DNA of 64,000 nt from Osmia lignaria lignaria (Eukaryota > Arthropoda > Insecta > Hymenoptera > Megachilidae). A program made the translations under genes and the position numbers. Shown piece after piece: positions 10,900-22,754 of this stretch. The DNA is taken from assembly GCF_051020975.1 (NCBI RefSeq), contig NC_135036.1, positions 4,092,001-4,156,000 of the forward strand, written 5' to 3'. Positions within the stretch are counted from its first letter, which is position 1; each line of letters starts with the position of its first letter. The notes below the pieces were generated by a model, which saw nothing but the letters and a program-made list of their open reading frames with translations, was not told the DNA's origin and did no database searches.

Positions 10900-11456
10900 G
10901 TAGCGTAGTGGAGTATCATCTGGATTATCTGGAGTATCTAGAACGTATTGATCGCGCCTAAGCAGCTGTACCTCGAGCTGACAGTATCGTTGGGGCGCCC
11001 GCTCGAGAGGCACACGTGTTACACGCTCTCACGGTCGAACCATCGTCGGCTTTCGCGTCCTTCCATCAGTCGAGGGAAAACTCGTGGAAAAGCGTAGAGA
11101 CGCGAACCGATCGAACCGACTCTTTCGAAACAGTGTCGCAAACGAAATCGTCACGGGTTTGTTGGTACGCGAATTTTTTTCTCCCATCTTCGAGCTGACA
11201 CGTAGTTCAAAACGACGACATCGTGCCAATTCGGCAATTTGTTTATTCTTCACTCTCGCCTTGACAGCGGTTCGCGGCGTGTGCACGCCTTGTGAAATCG
11301 GAGTGAATATTTTTTTTAAAGAAGATACAGTGAACGTGGGTGGATCGGTGAAATTTCAAACAGTTTAAATTGTGTTTTCGTTATTTTTTATTTTTTTTCC
11401 TCTTCTAAATGAACAAGCGGTGTTAAGTTTGGACGCGATGTTTGAACGGCGATTTG
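10900..11456 (+). promoter_or_regulatory. Candidate promoter and 5' leader exon
   Basis: A GC-richer, repeat-free island in AT-rich surroundings, with CpG-containing text from about 10930 to 11340. At 11450-11460 TTTGTAG is followed by GTGACG, a possible donor. Overlapping ORFs on both strands (11016-11368) have no recognisable domain and fit an untranslated leader better. It could serve the EML gene, whose first coding exon is 11 kb downstream, or an unseen gene. This is inference from composition only. Confidence 0.35.
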
Positions 11457-13079
11457 TAGGTGACGAAAATTGCTTTACATTGTGGTTTTAGGGAACAAAG
11501 GTGTTGAATTTTAAGCACCTCTTCTCGTTTGGATGCTTGTGCAAATTTTGGAAGCCTTGCCTCTACCTATTTCATTATCAAATAAAATATACAACTGGAT
11601 TCAGGTTCAGTGCTTAAAACATTGAAAAATATACCGATATTATTTTTATGCTGTTTAGAGTTTTCAGCAGAAAATTGCAAATAGCATCAATTTTTAATAG
11701 AATCAGGTAAAATATTATATTCATTGAATTTATCTCATGTGACTTATTTTAAATGAGCTCGTTCCACACTTCTGGAATCTATTTGGATTTTTAGTTAGGA
11801 GCTCAAAGTTTTTAAATGAATTTCATATTTAAAATAATATTTAAAGGAATATTAAATAAATATAAATAATATTTAAAGAAATATTAAGGAAATATAAATA
11901 ATATTTAAAAAAATATGAAAGAAATAATTTAAAATGAAGCATAATATCCCTTCCAAGAATTAATATATGGTTTTATAAATTAAATTTGATTAAAAACCTT
12001 TATTATTTATTAAAATTTATCGTTATTAAGTTTCTCATTGATTTGCTCCAATTGATTGAAAACGTATCAATGATCAGTGTTATTTATAAGCAGATATGTA
12101 CAGGATATCTCATTCTAAAATATAAATGGTGAATATTTTCATCACTGTCAATGGTACCGAAAATAACTTTAAATAGAAGTAGAATGGTTTCAAGGACGAC
12201 ATAATTGAGTGTAACTAGCTTTTTTGTCGGTAGACGTATAAAGGATATATGAAGGTCAAATTTTTTTTCACATGAAATCATATATCTTCTGATGAATCAG
12301 TAGGTGTATTCCATCATGAGTTACCTAGGCTTGACTATTTATCCAAGGAAATTATTAGTTTCAAAAATATTTGAATTTCATTATTGCGCAGTGGTACCGG
12401 TACACTTGTCAATATTTACCTTCTCTTTATTTTTAAATAACTCTTGGTATTTTCTTGTATAAAATGATAAGGAGTAATGGAACAACTTCAATGATCTCGT
12501 TATTTCGCATGATTTTATCGGTTTTGGGAATGTGTACTACGACGTGGGTAAATTGGATACGAATATAACAGTATTTGATGACACATCAAAAGATATTATC
12601 TGGTTGACATAAGCATCGAAACGGCTTCATTGATAACGAATTGTATTTTCTTAAATGACAAATTTCAATGAATCAACAGATTTTTAAAAACTTAATTTTA
12701 TTTTTAAATATGCCATATCTATCACCGATTTCAGTGAATTTGATATACATTATAAAGGTCAGTGTCCTAAATAAATTCATTTATATATGTATATTATCGC
12801 CACTCTGTTTTAATTTGAAAGAAAGAGAAAGCTTAGAACGAACTCCGGGAATAGTATAATTAGTAGTGAGTAGGGTGCCACGGTCTGAATTCTTTACAAA
12901 TTTTTACATCAGTATATTAAATAAATAAAAATTACAAATCATATTAAACTTAATATGCATTATTATCATTAGGAAGTTAGACTATTCCAGTCATTATATC
13001 AAATTGAATATAATTATTCAATTATCAAGGTCGCATTATCACTGAAACAAAAATGTACATAATTCTAATTCCAGCAATA
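11457..13079. other. AT-rich, no gene seen
   Basis: A degenerate AATATTTAAA-type tandem tract lies at about 11815-11930. The remainder shows no coding frame or paired termini. Confidence 0.4.
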
Positions 13080-13083
13080 TTAA

Positions 13084-13533
13084 CCCTTAGCTGGCACATT
13101 TTACCAGATTAACATGACTGCACACTGGGACGTTTAAGACCCCAACCACAAAAATATTTCCTGCGAAGAAGCTATTCATTATTTTAACTTGGAAAACTTC
13201 CTAAATAATCTTTGAAAATTGTTTTAACATATTTCATAGCTAATTTTAGTAAAATTAAATACTGAATAGAAAAGAAAAATTGTAAAACGTAGAAAAATCG
13301 AAAAAATGACAGTTTCCACACAAAAATTCATAACTTTTTCAAATTTTCATATAAAGAGCTAAAATTTTAGCTGGACACTCTTGAGATTGAATATTTTAAG
13401 GAAAAGAATAATACAAAAGTCGTGGTTTCAAAAAAGGTATTTATTTGCAGAGTTGAAGGGACGAATTTTAACCAAAAAGAAAAAAAGCTGAATTAGCTGA
13501 GGTCGTCTCATATCCCACAGTGCCAGCTAAGGG
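13084..13533. mobile_element. TTAA-flanked piggyBac-type MITE (450 bp)
   Basis: The terminal repeats CCCTTAGCTGGCAC and GTGCCAGCTAAGGG are perfect. Each is bordered by TTAA at 13080-13083 and 13534-13537. TTAA targets with CCC-starting ends are characteristic of piggyBac. There is no transposase ORF. Confidence 0.85.
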
Positions 13534-13669
13534 TTAATATTAAAAGTACCTACTTTACAAAAAAATATTACAATTTTTAATTATTGTAAAGTAAATATTC
13601 ATTCAAATTTTTCCGCGTAAACATTTATGTGCGAGTACATTTGGCAGCCACAAACCTGTACATACATAT

Positions 13670-13785
13670 ATGGGGCCCCTTTCACTAGATTGTCATTTTC
13701 CCCGGGGATGCCTAAGGAGAAGGGAGAAACTCGGGAAAGGGACATTACCCTTTCTCTCCTGATTTAATCGCGAGTGTACAAGGTG
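13670..13785 (+). repeat. Dispersed repeat family P, copy 3
   Basis: Starts GGGGCCCCTTTCACTAGATT, then GTCATTTTCCCC, and ends CCTGATTTAATCGCGAGTGT followed by ACA. The same beginning and end are found at 32442-32530, and the end also at 22031-22151. Confidence 0.65.
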
Positions 13786-14005
13786 CTAAAAAAGAACTAT
13801 TCAATATTCATGTAGGGTATACTATCCTGATTAAAAAGCTTTAGTAAACATAGGTCGAAAAATCAACTGTTACCGTGATATTATCATTCTTTTATGTTAG
13901 CATCGTGATAGAATTATTATTAGCTTCTCGGCATTTAGAGAAGATGTTCCACATAGGTATCCTCCTTCTATTTCCACACATTGGCATTGAATTTTGGAAA
14001 CATAC

Positions 14006-14200
14006 AGGGTGTCCCAGAAAGAGTGTTAATCTTTTGAATATGTAATTGCTGAGGGGATTCTAAACAACTTTTCCTTTTGCCAAAATGTTGGCTAAAGCTT
14101 CATTTTTTCAATTTTTAGCGAAAAATACTGTCCAATTAGAGCGCGTGTAGAGTGCGGTTGAACCGCGAGAATATTGGCTACTGATTACCGGACATAGCGT
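14006..14200. repeat. CAGGGTGTCCCAG-type element, one end
   Basis: TACAGGGTGTCCCAGAAAGA, then ACTTTTCCTTTTGCCAAAAT and GTTGGCTAAAGCTTCATTTT, matches both arms of the foldbacks at 36833-37294 and 43775-44203. No second end was found within a few hundred bases, so this copy is truncated. Confidence 0.6.
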
Positions 14201-17200
14201 GAACTGCTACTCATAAATCACTTGTTCGTTCCCGATCACGGTGATTTTTCACAGTGATTCCTGGTCCTTATTGATCGCTTCTGATCGATGTACGTATCAT
14301 CGCTACACGATGTAAGCTTTAGACAATTTCGAATTGTCGAAATAAATTTTTGATTTATATTATAGGCAGCTATTTTTATGCAAGCTATATTGAATTCGAT
14401 CAAGATCAAGGATTACGATCACAGTGAGCAATTACACAAAGTAAAAAAAAATTACAATCACGGTCAGGAATGAAGTTGAATCACGGTTATGATGGTGATT
14501 TTGCGGTCACTATGATAAATCATTGTTAGTGATTATGCACGCCATCCCTACTGATTACGTTCGTACCGTGGCGTGGGTGTGAATAAGCGCGATGGCATGG
14601 CACCACATTGACACAATCTCTGAGTTCGCAGATATAAGCAATTGAAAATTGGAATATCAACTTTCGAAGCGCGTGTTTAAATGTTGTGTATCTATCCTGT
14701 TTTACATTTTTGTAGATATTTTTTTTAATAAAGCAGTGAATTTTTGTATCAATATTCGCATACATAAATTACATGCTGCCAATCATAAAAATATTTAGAC
14801 ACTAGCATAGTTTCGAATGTTCTACTCTGTATTTTAAAGAATTACACTTATACACTTATAAATAAAAAGAGTGTAGTGTGTTTCATTACAGTCTACAATT
14901 AACAATAATACAGAAACTATTTAATTGTTGTAATATATAGCTAATCCTGAAGTCATACAATTAATCGGACTTTTTATAAGTTGACCTTATCAAAATAAAA
15001 TAGTAATTGTTAATTAAATATTAATATTTTGTAGAGTATTCCTTTTGTTGTATGTTGTAAAAATGTCAAAAAACAATTGTTTTAAAAATAATTAACTTCA
15101 ATACCTGGTCATTCCTCCGCAAGACGTATTTTTAATTCTATTTTCAAATCTTCTTTTTTATTAATCGTGAAAGATAAATCAAATTCTTAAACCACGAAAA
15201 ACGAAGCCTACGTAAATAATTATTCATTTTTAATACCTTCTTTAAAGTAAAATTTTTTATTAAACCAGTTATCTGTTCAATATATACTCGAAGATATAAA
15301 TGAAAATAAATAAATATTTTGAAAATACCCTACGTGGGAAAAATAACATGCTTTTAATATTTTCTAACCCGACGAGCTGGATTAACCGGACTCGACGAGT
15401 CCTCCACCCCCGCCTCTCAACGTTTCAAGGGTTAATGCCCATCGAGGTAATTCATGTGTGTTGCTTCTTTTTCATAGGTGGTAAACTGTATTTTAATCGA
15501 TTGAGATATTTATAGGCTCTTTGATAAAGAGTATTAGCATAGACCCGTTGAGAAAACGAGGAGCAGTATTTATTTAGGATGAACGTTATTAAGTTGAGAC
15601 CAAAAACTCATTCCACGTCTAGTTACTAATTAATTTCGTAATGAATTCAACGAAGCGTAGCAAAGTAGATTAACTCATTTAGAATCTCTATTAAAGATAT
15701 TAATAAAAAGAGAAATATTTCTATAAAATTTTATAAATATTTTATAAAAATAGAAAAAAGAAAATGTTCAATCTTACTGATGGTCTCTTACAAGAATATA
15801 TATCAGTGTCCATCTTCGATTTTGATAAAACTTTGTAGATATATTGGGCAAGTAAAAAAGGGGACCGCAAATTTAAGGGGTGAAACGACCCTTTAAAGTT
15901 GAAGCTGAGAAATGCCAGCTCAACAACTATCATTAAAAGAGAATTTCAAAAAAAAAGTTGCTGATTAGAATCTAAAAAATTTGTTTATTATAAAAATTTA
16001 CATAGTAACAAAAAAGAACCAACATTTTTCTAAGAAATTGTTTGTACTGTGTTCCTTATACTTGGAGTAAGACTACAATTTTTGGTACGTTTGATAAAAA
16101 AAAGGCTTCTTTGTTCAATGTTTAAAAAAGAGATCTTCCTAGAACTAACTATAGGTTCGAAGATGTTGATTTATAATAGATTTGGTAGTCTGTATATTTT
16201 CCTACAGATCGAGTTTTTGGAATATTTTGCATAAAGGATATAGGAAAAAATACCTTCTAAAATATAAAATCTCTCACTTTTAAATTTAAAATATCTATCC
16301 CACGAATTTTTTATTTCTTTAGGATTGTATCTTATTTTTCATATTATTTTTGTAAAAGTCCTCCAAGGTTCCCAACCATGGAAATATGTACATAACTATG
16401 TTAATGCTTCCAAGATTTTCTAGGCCGAAATTGTAATTACGTCTCTATCCGATGTGGTTATCTTTACAATGGAAAGAAAAGGAACGTTAAATGCTTTCTT
16501 GTATCTCTAAAAGATACATATACTTACGTAATGCTGATATTGTGCTTGTACACTCCAAGACAAAAACAGTACACCACATAAGTCTCATAATTTTTTCCAC
16601 GTAAATGGAATGATTGGATACCATGGCTATAACCGAAATAAAGTTTATGAATATGAACTAATTAGTCGTAACTATAGTGATTTAATGAATCATAATGAAA
16701 GCAATAATATGAAAATGCAAAGAAATAGTCACAAAAATTGGTGCATATGAAGAGACCACTTTATGGGAATATACTGCTTTTAATAAAAAAAAATATTATA
16801 CAAATATGTCTTTTCCAAAATTTATTTTCCTATTCACCGGACTTAAAGACTAGTAAGGCAAATATGTCCCATGTAAAATTTTTTGGAAAATACAAGGAGT
16901 TAAATTAATTAATGCGGATCTAATATTCCACTAATGATGCGATGATTAATGAATAAACAAACAATTTTTTAGAAAAAATATTTCGACCATAAAAACATTA
17001 GGATCAAATCGATCAGCAGGATTTTTTTTTATTTTTCATTCGTAAGAAACACTGGCCTAGTGTTACGACCATGAAACGGGGTTACATGGTGTGCTTCGTA
17101 GGAATTGGTTATCGCGATTTGTAACGGCTGCGTGCACGTTTCACTTTCATTAATTCGCCTTTCATTCTCCTCCTAGCCAGTTTCCAGAAACGATGTCAAC

Positions 17201-18274
17201 TATCGTTCTCTCTATCTCGCGTCGTTGTATTACAGTCGTTAAAGAAGTCTGAGTCCTTTCTACTAATTACACTCTGTTAATTGGTTAAAATTGATCAATG
17301 GTACTTACGATCTTTTGTTTAACAAATTGCGGATAATTGATGGGGGGTATCGATTCGCTTGAGCAATTAAAACGTGTGATTGAAATTCAAGTGTATAATT
17401 GGTCAATCATTTTTTTTTCATAGACTGCCAGGAAGGAGGGGTACTTTACATCGTTCAAATATATCAATACTAGTATATCCAAATATAGGGTTTCGAAAAT
17501 CTTGCAACATTTTAATTTTATTTAGTGATTAATGCGAGCATTTTTCCGACTTTACGTATCCGTACTCAAGATCCAGGGCACCAAATTAAAAATTTCAAAC
17601 TGTTACTTTGGTCTACTCGTTTAGGGCTATCCAACAGTATGGGTCCTATTTCTCTAATTTAAATATCCTAGGAGGAGAAGTGATTTAAAAAAAAGGCTTC
17701 CGTATTATAATAGATAAATAGATACCTGTAGAGGAAAATACATACACATCGAATTGAGTATCCTCCTCCTTTTCGAAATCGGATAAAAATCGTGCAATAT
17801 CGATAACTTTGTTTTAACCAACACACTAGGGGAAATTCTCGAAATTATGTAACATGGTGGGTATGAAGTACCCACATGGTATTGCCATGGGATCGGTATT
17901 GAATCTTTTTCGTTCAAATTATGTAATGCTGTTAATGTTACACTTCTTAACTTAATTTGTTGTATAGATTAAAAACTAAAATTGTAAAATGAATTTACTA
18001 GAGTGAATAATGTGCACATTTTTTTCATGTAATTATTGCTTTCACCTTAATTTATTGAAGTGAATATCACAGCTTACTTTTACCATTTTATGGTGTAGTA
18101 TAATTATGAGAAATGGGTCGTTAAACAATTTCACGTCAGTAATGAATTTACATACAATTGTAATTATCTTGTATACCTATTGTTTCTGATATACACTTTT
18201 AGAAACTTCAGTATATATATAACTTTTAACAGAATTTATTGCAGATTGCAATTCGATAAAGTTCGATGCAATGG
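14201..18274. other. Long stretch without a recognised gene
   Basis: Mostly AT-rich. A GC-richer part at about 15360-15440 and another at 17040-17240 (pyrimidine-rich, with CTCTCTATCTCGCGTCG) are repeat-free and could be regulatory, but nothing more specific can be said. No ORF above 80 codons carries a domain I recognise. Confidence 0.4.
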
Positions 18275-18276
18275 TA

Positions 18277-18685
18277 CAGTGGCTCAAAATAGTATTCGGA
18301 CACTCTTTAAAACAGAATACCTCATTTAAAACATGACTAGTTCCGTTCTTGGATGAAAAGTCGCGATTTTCGGAAATTTTAATTACTTGTAACTTTTAAA
18401 CGCGTTGACCGATCACGATGAAATTTTCAGCACACACGTAACTTATTTGAATCTACGAAAGACATATTTTAAATTTTCATTATTGGCTCACGTAAAAAAG
18501 TTGAAAAATTACCCTTCACTATTTTCTTTCACGATTTCAACAAATTGTAATTTTCTAAAACGACAAAAGCACGTATCGTAGTAATTTAATTTGTATAACT
18601 TCTCAAAAAACCTCAATTTATTTGGTCCAATTTTAAATGTGGTATTCTGTTCTAAAGAGTGTCCGAATACTATTTTGAGCCACTG
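18277..18685. mobile_element. Tc1/mariner-type non-autonomous element (409 bp)
   Basis: The ends are CAGTGGCTCAAAATAGTATT then CGGACACTCTTTA, and the complement at the right. TA is duplicated at 18275-18276 and 18686-18687. It lacks a transposase ORF. Confidence 0.88.
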
Positions 18686-18687
18686 TA

Positions 18688-21600
18688 TTGTTATACTTTA
18701 TCCTTTATTTTCTTAAGCTGTAAATATTAAAAAGTTATCACTTATGTAAGCCCATTAATACGGAAGCCGTCTGTGTATCTTCGAAGCCTACAGAGTCATT
18801 TCGGAGCAGGGGGAATTTTTGCGAAGCATCTGCTATCATGATAAGCTCGCTCGAACCTTGGCTCGAACAGCTTGGAATATACGCGAAATGTATACAATAT
18901 GTCTTCATTAAAGTGTTACAGTCCCGTAATTACATAACTATCAATAATACAAAAAATTGTTTGTATGAATCTTATATAGCTTTTTGTAAAAATATAAATG
19001 AAAACGAATTTTTGTTATGTTATTATTTTAGGAGATGTGATCTATTTTTTTAAAATAGAACTATGACATATGATACAAAAAGAATCACTCTGTTATTGCT
19101 ATTTACTATTTATTAGTATTTGTATGGTAATATGGAATTGTAAGTTTTTCTATATTGTCAGCAGTAAATTGAAACCGTTATCAATTAATTTATGTAGTGA
19201 AAACGTTTGTTCAATGTCACAGAATGTGGTTGGAGTATATTTATACGTTTGCCAATATTCGTCCCACAATTGCGATAGCTACATTATTTAGAACATTACC
19301 AATTTTAGAAAATGCATGAAATCTTGCATTTTTCGTGGAATATATCGTGGAAGAAATGCAGTACATAAATTTGAAATACCATTTTGTTTAAAATTTATAA
19401 AAAATTAATTTAAAATATTTATTGGAACAAATTCTTTAAAATAAATTTTTAATTAAAAAAAAGATCTAAAATTTTATCTCTGTATATTTCATACTCTCAT
19501 TAATGATGAAAAACAAAAAGTATTTGAATTAGTATAATTAAAAAATTATACTAAGTTACGGTGCAGGTAATTTGGAATAGGAACTTACCTTCGTTTTATA
19601 AAATTATAGAAACAAGTAGACAATACAATTATTTTCTCTTATAATCAAGCATAAAAATCACAGCACAGCATAGGAACATTCATCGTAGGTAAATATCAAT
19701 TTTAAGTCTTATAATTTACTTACGATTAGAGTAGTCACAGGAGTACTTAACTTCCGGGGTCATAATCAACACTTTCGCAGTGTACCTGTATTTCACTCAT
19801 GAAACGCTGCATCCACATTGCAGAAGGGGTATACCCCTTTCTCAGTAAGTAGGTATCATTCAGTGTTTCGAATTAGCAACACGACATTAAAAGCTAAAAT
19901 TTCACGTTAATTAAATGATTCAGTCTACAATTTCGACACACTTTATTGGAAAGGTCAAAATTACGGTAAATCTATAGATGCATTGGCATAACTAGAACCT
20001 TGTTTTCTTTGTTGGGTTAGATAATTTAGAAATTTAAGAAAGTTTGATATTTTGAAGAGCTATTTAAAAATGTTAAAGCTTTAAAATCTCTAAACTATGA
20101 AATTTTAGAATGGTGAAAGTTCACATTTTTGTGGTGAAACCATTCCAGATTTTTAGGAGGACCATGCCAACGTTATGCAATTAATGGAATTGGTTAATAG
20201 GTCATTCGCCTTTGTTATTTGTAGTACATAATACGAATTAGCTAAGGTTTGTAATTTTGTAGACACCCTGGTACTTTAAATTACCAACAGTATTCCAAGT
20301 ATGCTATACTTCCTCTACATATTTATGAAGCGGAAGACCAGAAATAAACTCCAGAAAGTAATGAATAATTTATTTGTCAATTGTTTCATGACCCAATTCT
20401 GAATATGCATGAAATTTACAAGAAATATACAACATGAACTAAATATACACTAGGTAAAATATGCATTATACAAAATATGAAATATATTTTTAGAACTGTC
20501 TAATAGTAAAACAAATTTCTACCCAGGTTTAATTTTCTATACAAATATGTATTTGTTATAAACATTTGCAAGCTAATGATTACAAATACGATATTATTTT
20601 TAAAAATCAGAAAGATAACAAAACTTCTTCTAAATGCCTACGTTTTCATTAAAAATATTTAAATAGTTACGTTTTATGTAATAAATTTTTATAACATTAA
20701 TTGCAATAAAATGCAATAATATTTATGACAATTTCGTTACCCTAATCGCAACAATATTTTAATAAATATTGTAATTTCAGTATTGATTATTCATATAACA
20801 TTAATTAGACATTCTGTGTTCAAGACAAAAGCCGTTTATATATTAGGTTAAAAATACTTTGTTTTACTCCCTATTCGTAGAATATATATTCATTTTTTCT
20901 TAATTTTATATCGATTTTATAAAATGTAAAAAAATAAAATACGAATCTTGGTGTAATTTTAATAAGTAGAGTCGTCTCATACTAATTGTTAGAAGAACCT
21001 TGAAATGAACAGCATTTATTCAACAGTATCCAAGATCATAGAAGCAATGGAATCGGCTTACGCTTGTAGAGCATTGTGCCACGCATAGGCACTCTACCGT
21101 GAAGTTTCTATCAAATTAAACTTTCATTTTTCTTTTCATATATGGATGTGTTCTGGCAGTATAGTAGAGAAGAACCTCAGATATCCGAAGCAATCGCACT
21201 GTGCGGCGGAGCAAGCAAACGGAGACTCTGATTCCGTGTAGTCTTCTACACCGCATGTCTTGCCACTCAAGCTGGGCGCTGATTGGTCAATTTTTCAATT
21301 TTCAACAACGAAATGTGGCTAAACTACTGATCCCATCGAAAAAGGCTACAAAACTATTCACTACGATTTTTCGTGATCTATTCGACGGTGTAGAGGTCTT
21401 CAGGGAATTTTTTAACACCCTGTATATACGTACTACTCCGTTTATTATGATACCACAAACGGGTATAGGTACATGTTATAACGATATTTCGATTCTTTGT
21501 TAGAATTATTACAATCAAACTTGGCCATGAGAGGCTACAGTCCTGGGCCTCATTTTCCAAAGAGCTTCCTTCCAAACCCTCTATTCAATATGTTAAAAAA

Positions 21601-22030
21601 TATTGAATTCAATTTGTTTTACCCTTTTAAAATTAAATTTCATTTAGAATAAATTTCAATTTTTGATTCAAGTTTATCAACCCAGAGGCCCTCACACCCC
21701 AAATGTCGTCCTTTCTTAACTGAAATTAAATAATAGACAAAACTTGGAGAATTGATTAAGGGTATGACAGACATGAAGTAAAATATGTACCTTCATTGTT
21801 CAACTTTTCTTTTTTATCCATAAAAATTAAATTTAGGTTTGATTTGATATTATCTGATTAAAAAGAAAAATATTAATTTTAACTTTTTGGAGCTTAATTT
21901 GAAAGCAATTGACTTCATTTCTTTTTCTGACTGTAAGGTTCATATTTTTAAACAAAGTTAATATAATTTTGAAATTAAAAATTCATTTATACTAATAAAA
22001 ATTTAATGCAATTTACCTGCAGTTGCTATG
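18688..22030. other. Long stretch without a recognised gene
   Basis: A GC-richer patch at 18765-18890 has an ATG at 18838 and a possible donor (GAAATGTATAC at 18884), but no supporting domain. A hAT-like relic is suggested at 19985-20185 (ATTGGCATAACTAGAACCTT). CACCCTGTATATACG at about 21416 is a lone element end. The remainder is AT-rich. Confidence 0.4.
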
Positions 22031-22151
22031 ACGCCACATCATTATTTTCCCCTGCAATGCCTATGAAGAGGGGTGGGAACTCGGGGGAGCGCAGGAACCC
22101 GGGTCATCGCCATTTCTCTTGGGGAAGCCTGATTTGATCGCGAGTGTACAT
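22031..22151 (+). repeat. Dispersed repeat family P, copy 4
   Basis: ATTATTTTCCCCTGCAATGC in the left half, and GGGGAAGCCTGATTTGATCG then CGAGTGTACA at the right end. The inner part is GC-richer than in the other copies. Confidence 0.65.
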
Positions 22152-22367
22152 TCTCAAAGATGATCGAATACTTTAGAACACGGGTGTATATGCAGAATAT
22201 TTCAGTTTATAAATGCTAATTACGAACAATGGTTTTTTGAAATTTGCACAAGCACAGAAAAACACTGATTATCAATTTCCATATTACCAATGTTTAACAA
22301 TTTATCTATGAAATAGAAATATATCAAGAATATACTTAGTTAATTTTTATTATTTACAATTAGCAAA

Positions 22368-22702
22368 CAATGCATCAGAAAATATCAATAAGATTTCGGC
22401 CGAGCCAAAAAAACATCCTGAGAAAATTAACACTTTCGATGAGGAAGTGAAGAAAATTTATTGAAGGATCGTCAGAGAAGATTATCGAGAGGAGAAATTA
22501 ATTTCAAGACAAAAGAATTGAGTGTGCTAATTAGTGATCTGTCCAACGGAGCATTCACGAGCTCCAGTCGTGTTTTGAAGGAAAAGCTAGTTGGTCGAGG
22601 AGACATGATTCGAGACGGTACATTGGCTCTGTTTGTGCTCGTTAATCAGTTCAATTGAATAACGTATTAATACGTCGGGTTCATCGCAACGGGTTAATCA
22701 CA
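22368..22702 (+). other. EML: 5' leader of EML exon 1, coding-like in part
   Basis: A possible acceptor (TTACAATTAG) lies at 22358-22367. One frame reads SENINKISAEPKKHPEK and on to a stop near 22462. The next frame is open from 22441 to 22658 and includes KELSVLISDLSNGAF. There is no ATG-initiated long ORF. It may be untranslated leader containing chance frames, or the decayed last exon of another gene. The EML ATG follows at 22703. Confidence 0.35.
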
Positions 22703-22754
22703 ATGTCCACGCCGGACACGATGGACACCATCGATGAAGCGGAGCAGGCATGGC
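22703..22754 (+). CDS. EML: EML exon 1 (start codon)
   Basis: Encodes MSTPDTMDTIDEAEQAW plus one base, ending at a strong GTGAGT donor. The acidic text resembles other insect EML starts only loosely. The main support is phase: the leftover C joins AC of exon 2 to make a His codon, followed by EMLECETGS. Confidence 0.7.

Noticed and set aside
18838..19053. Alternative first exon starting MISSLEPWLEQLGIY
   Set aside because: GC-richer text and a possible donor exist, but the downstream phase was not tested against a partner exon and no domain supports it.
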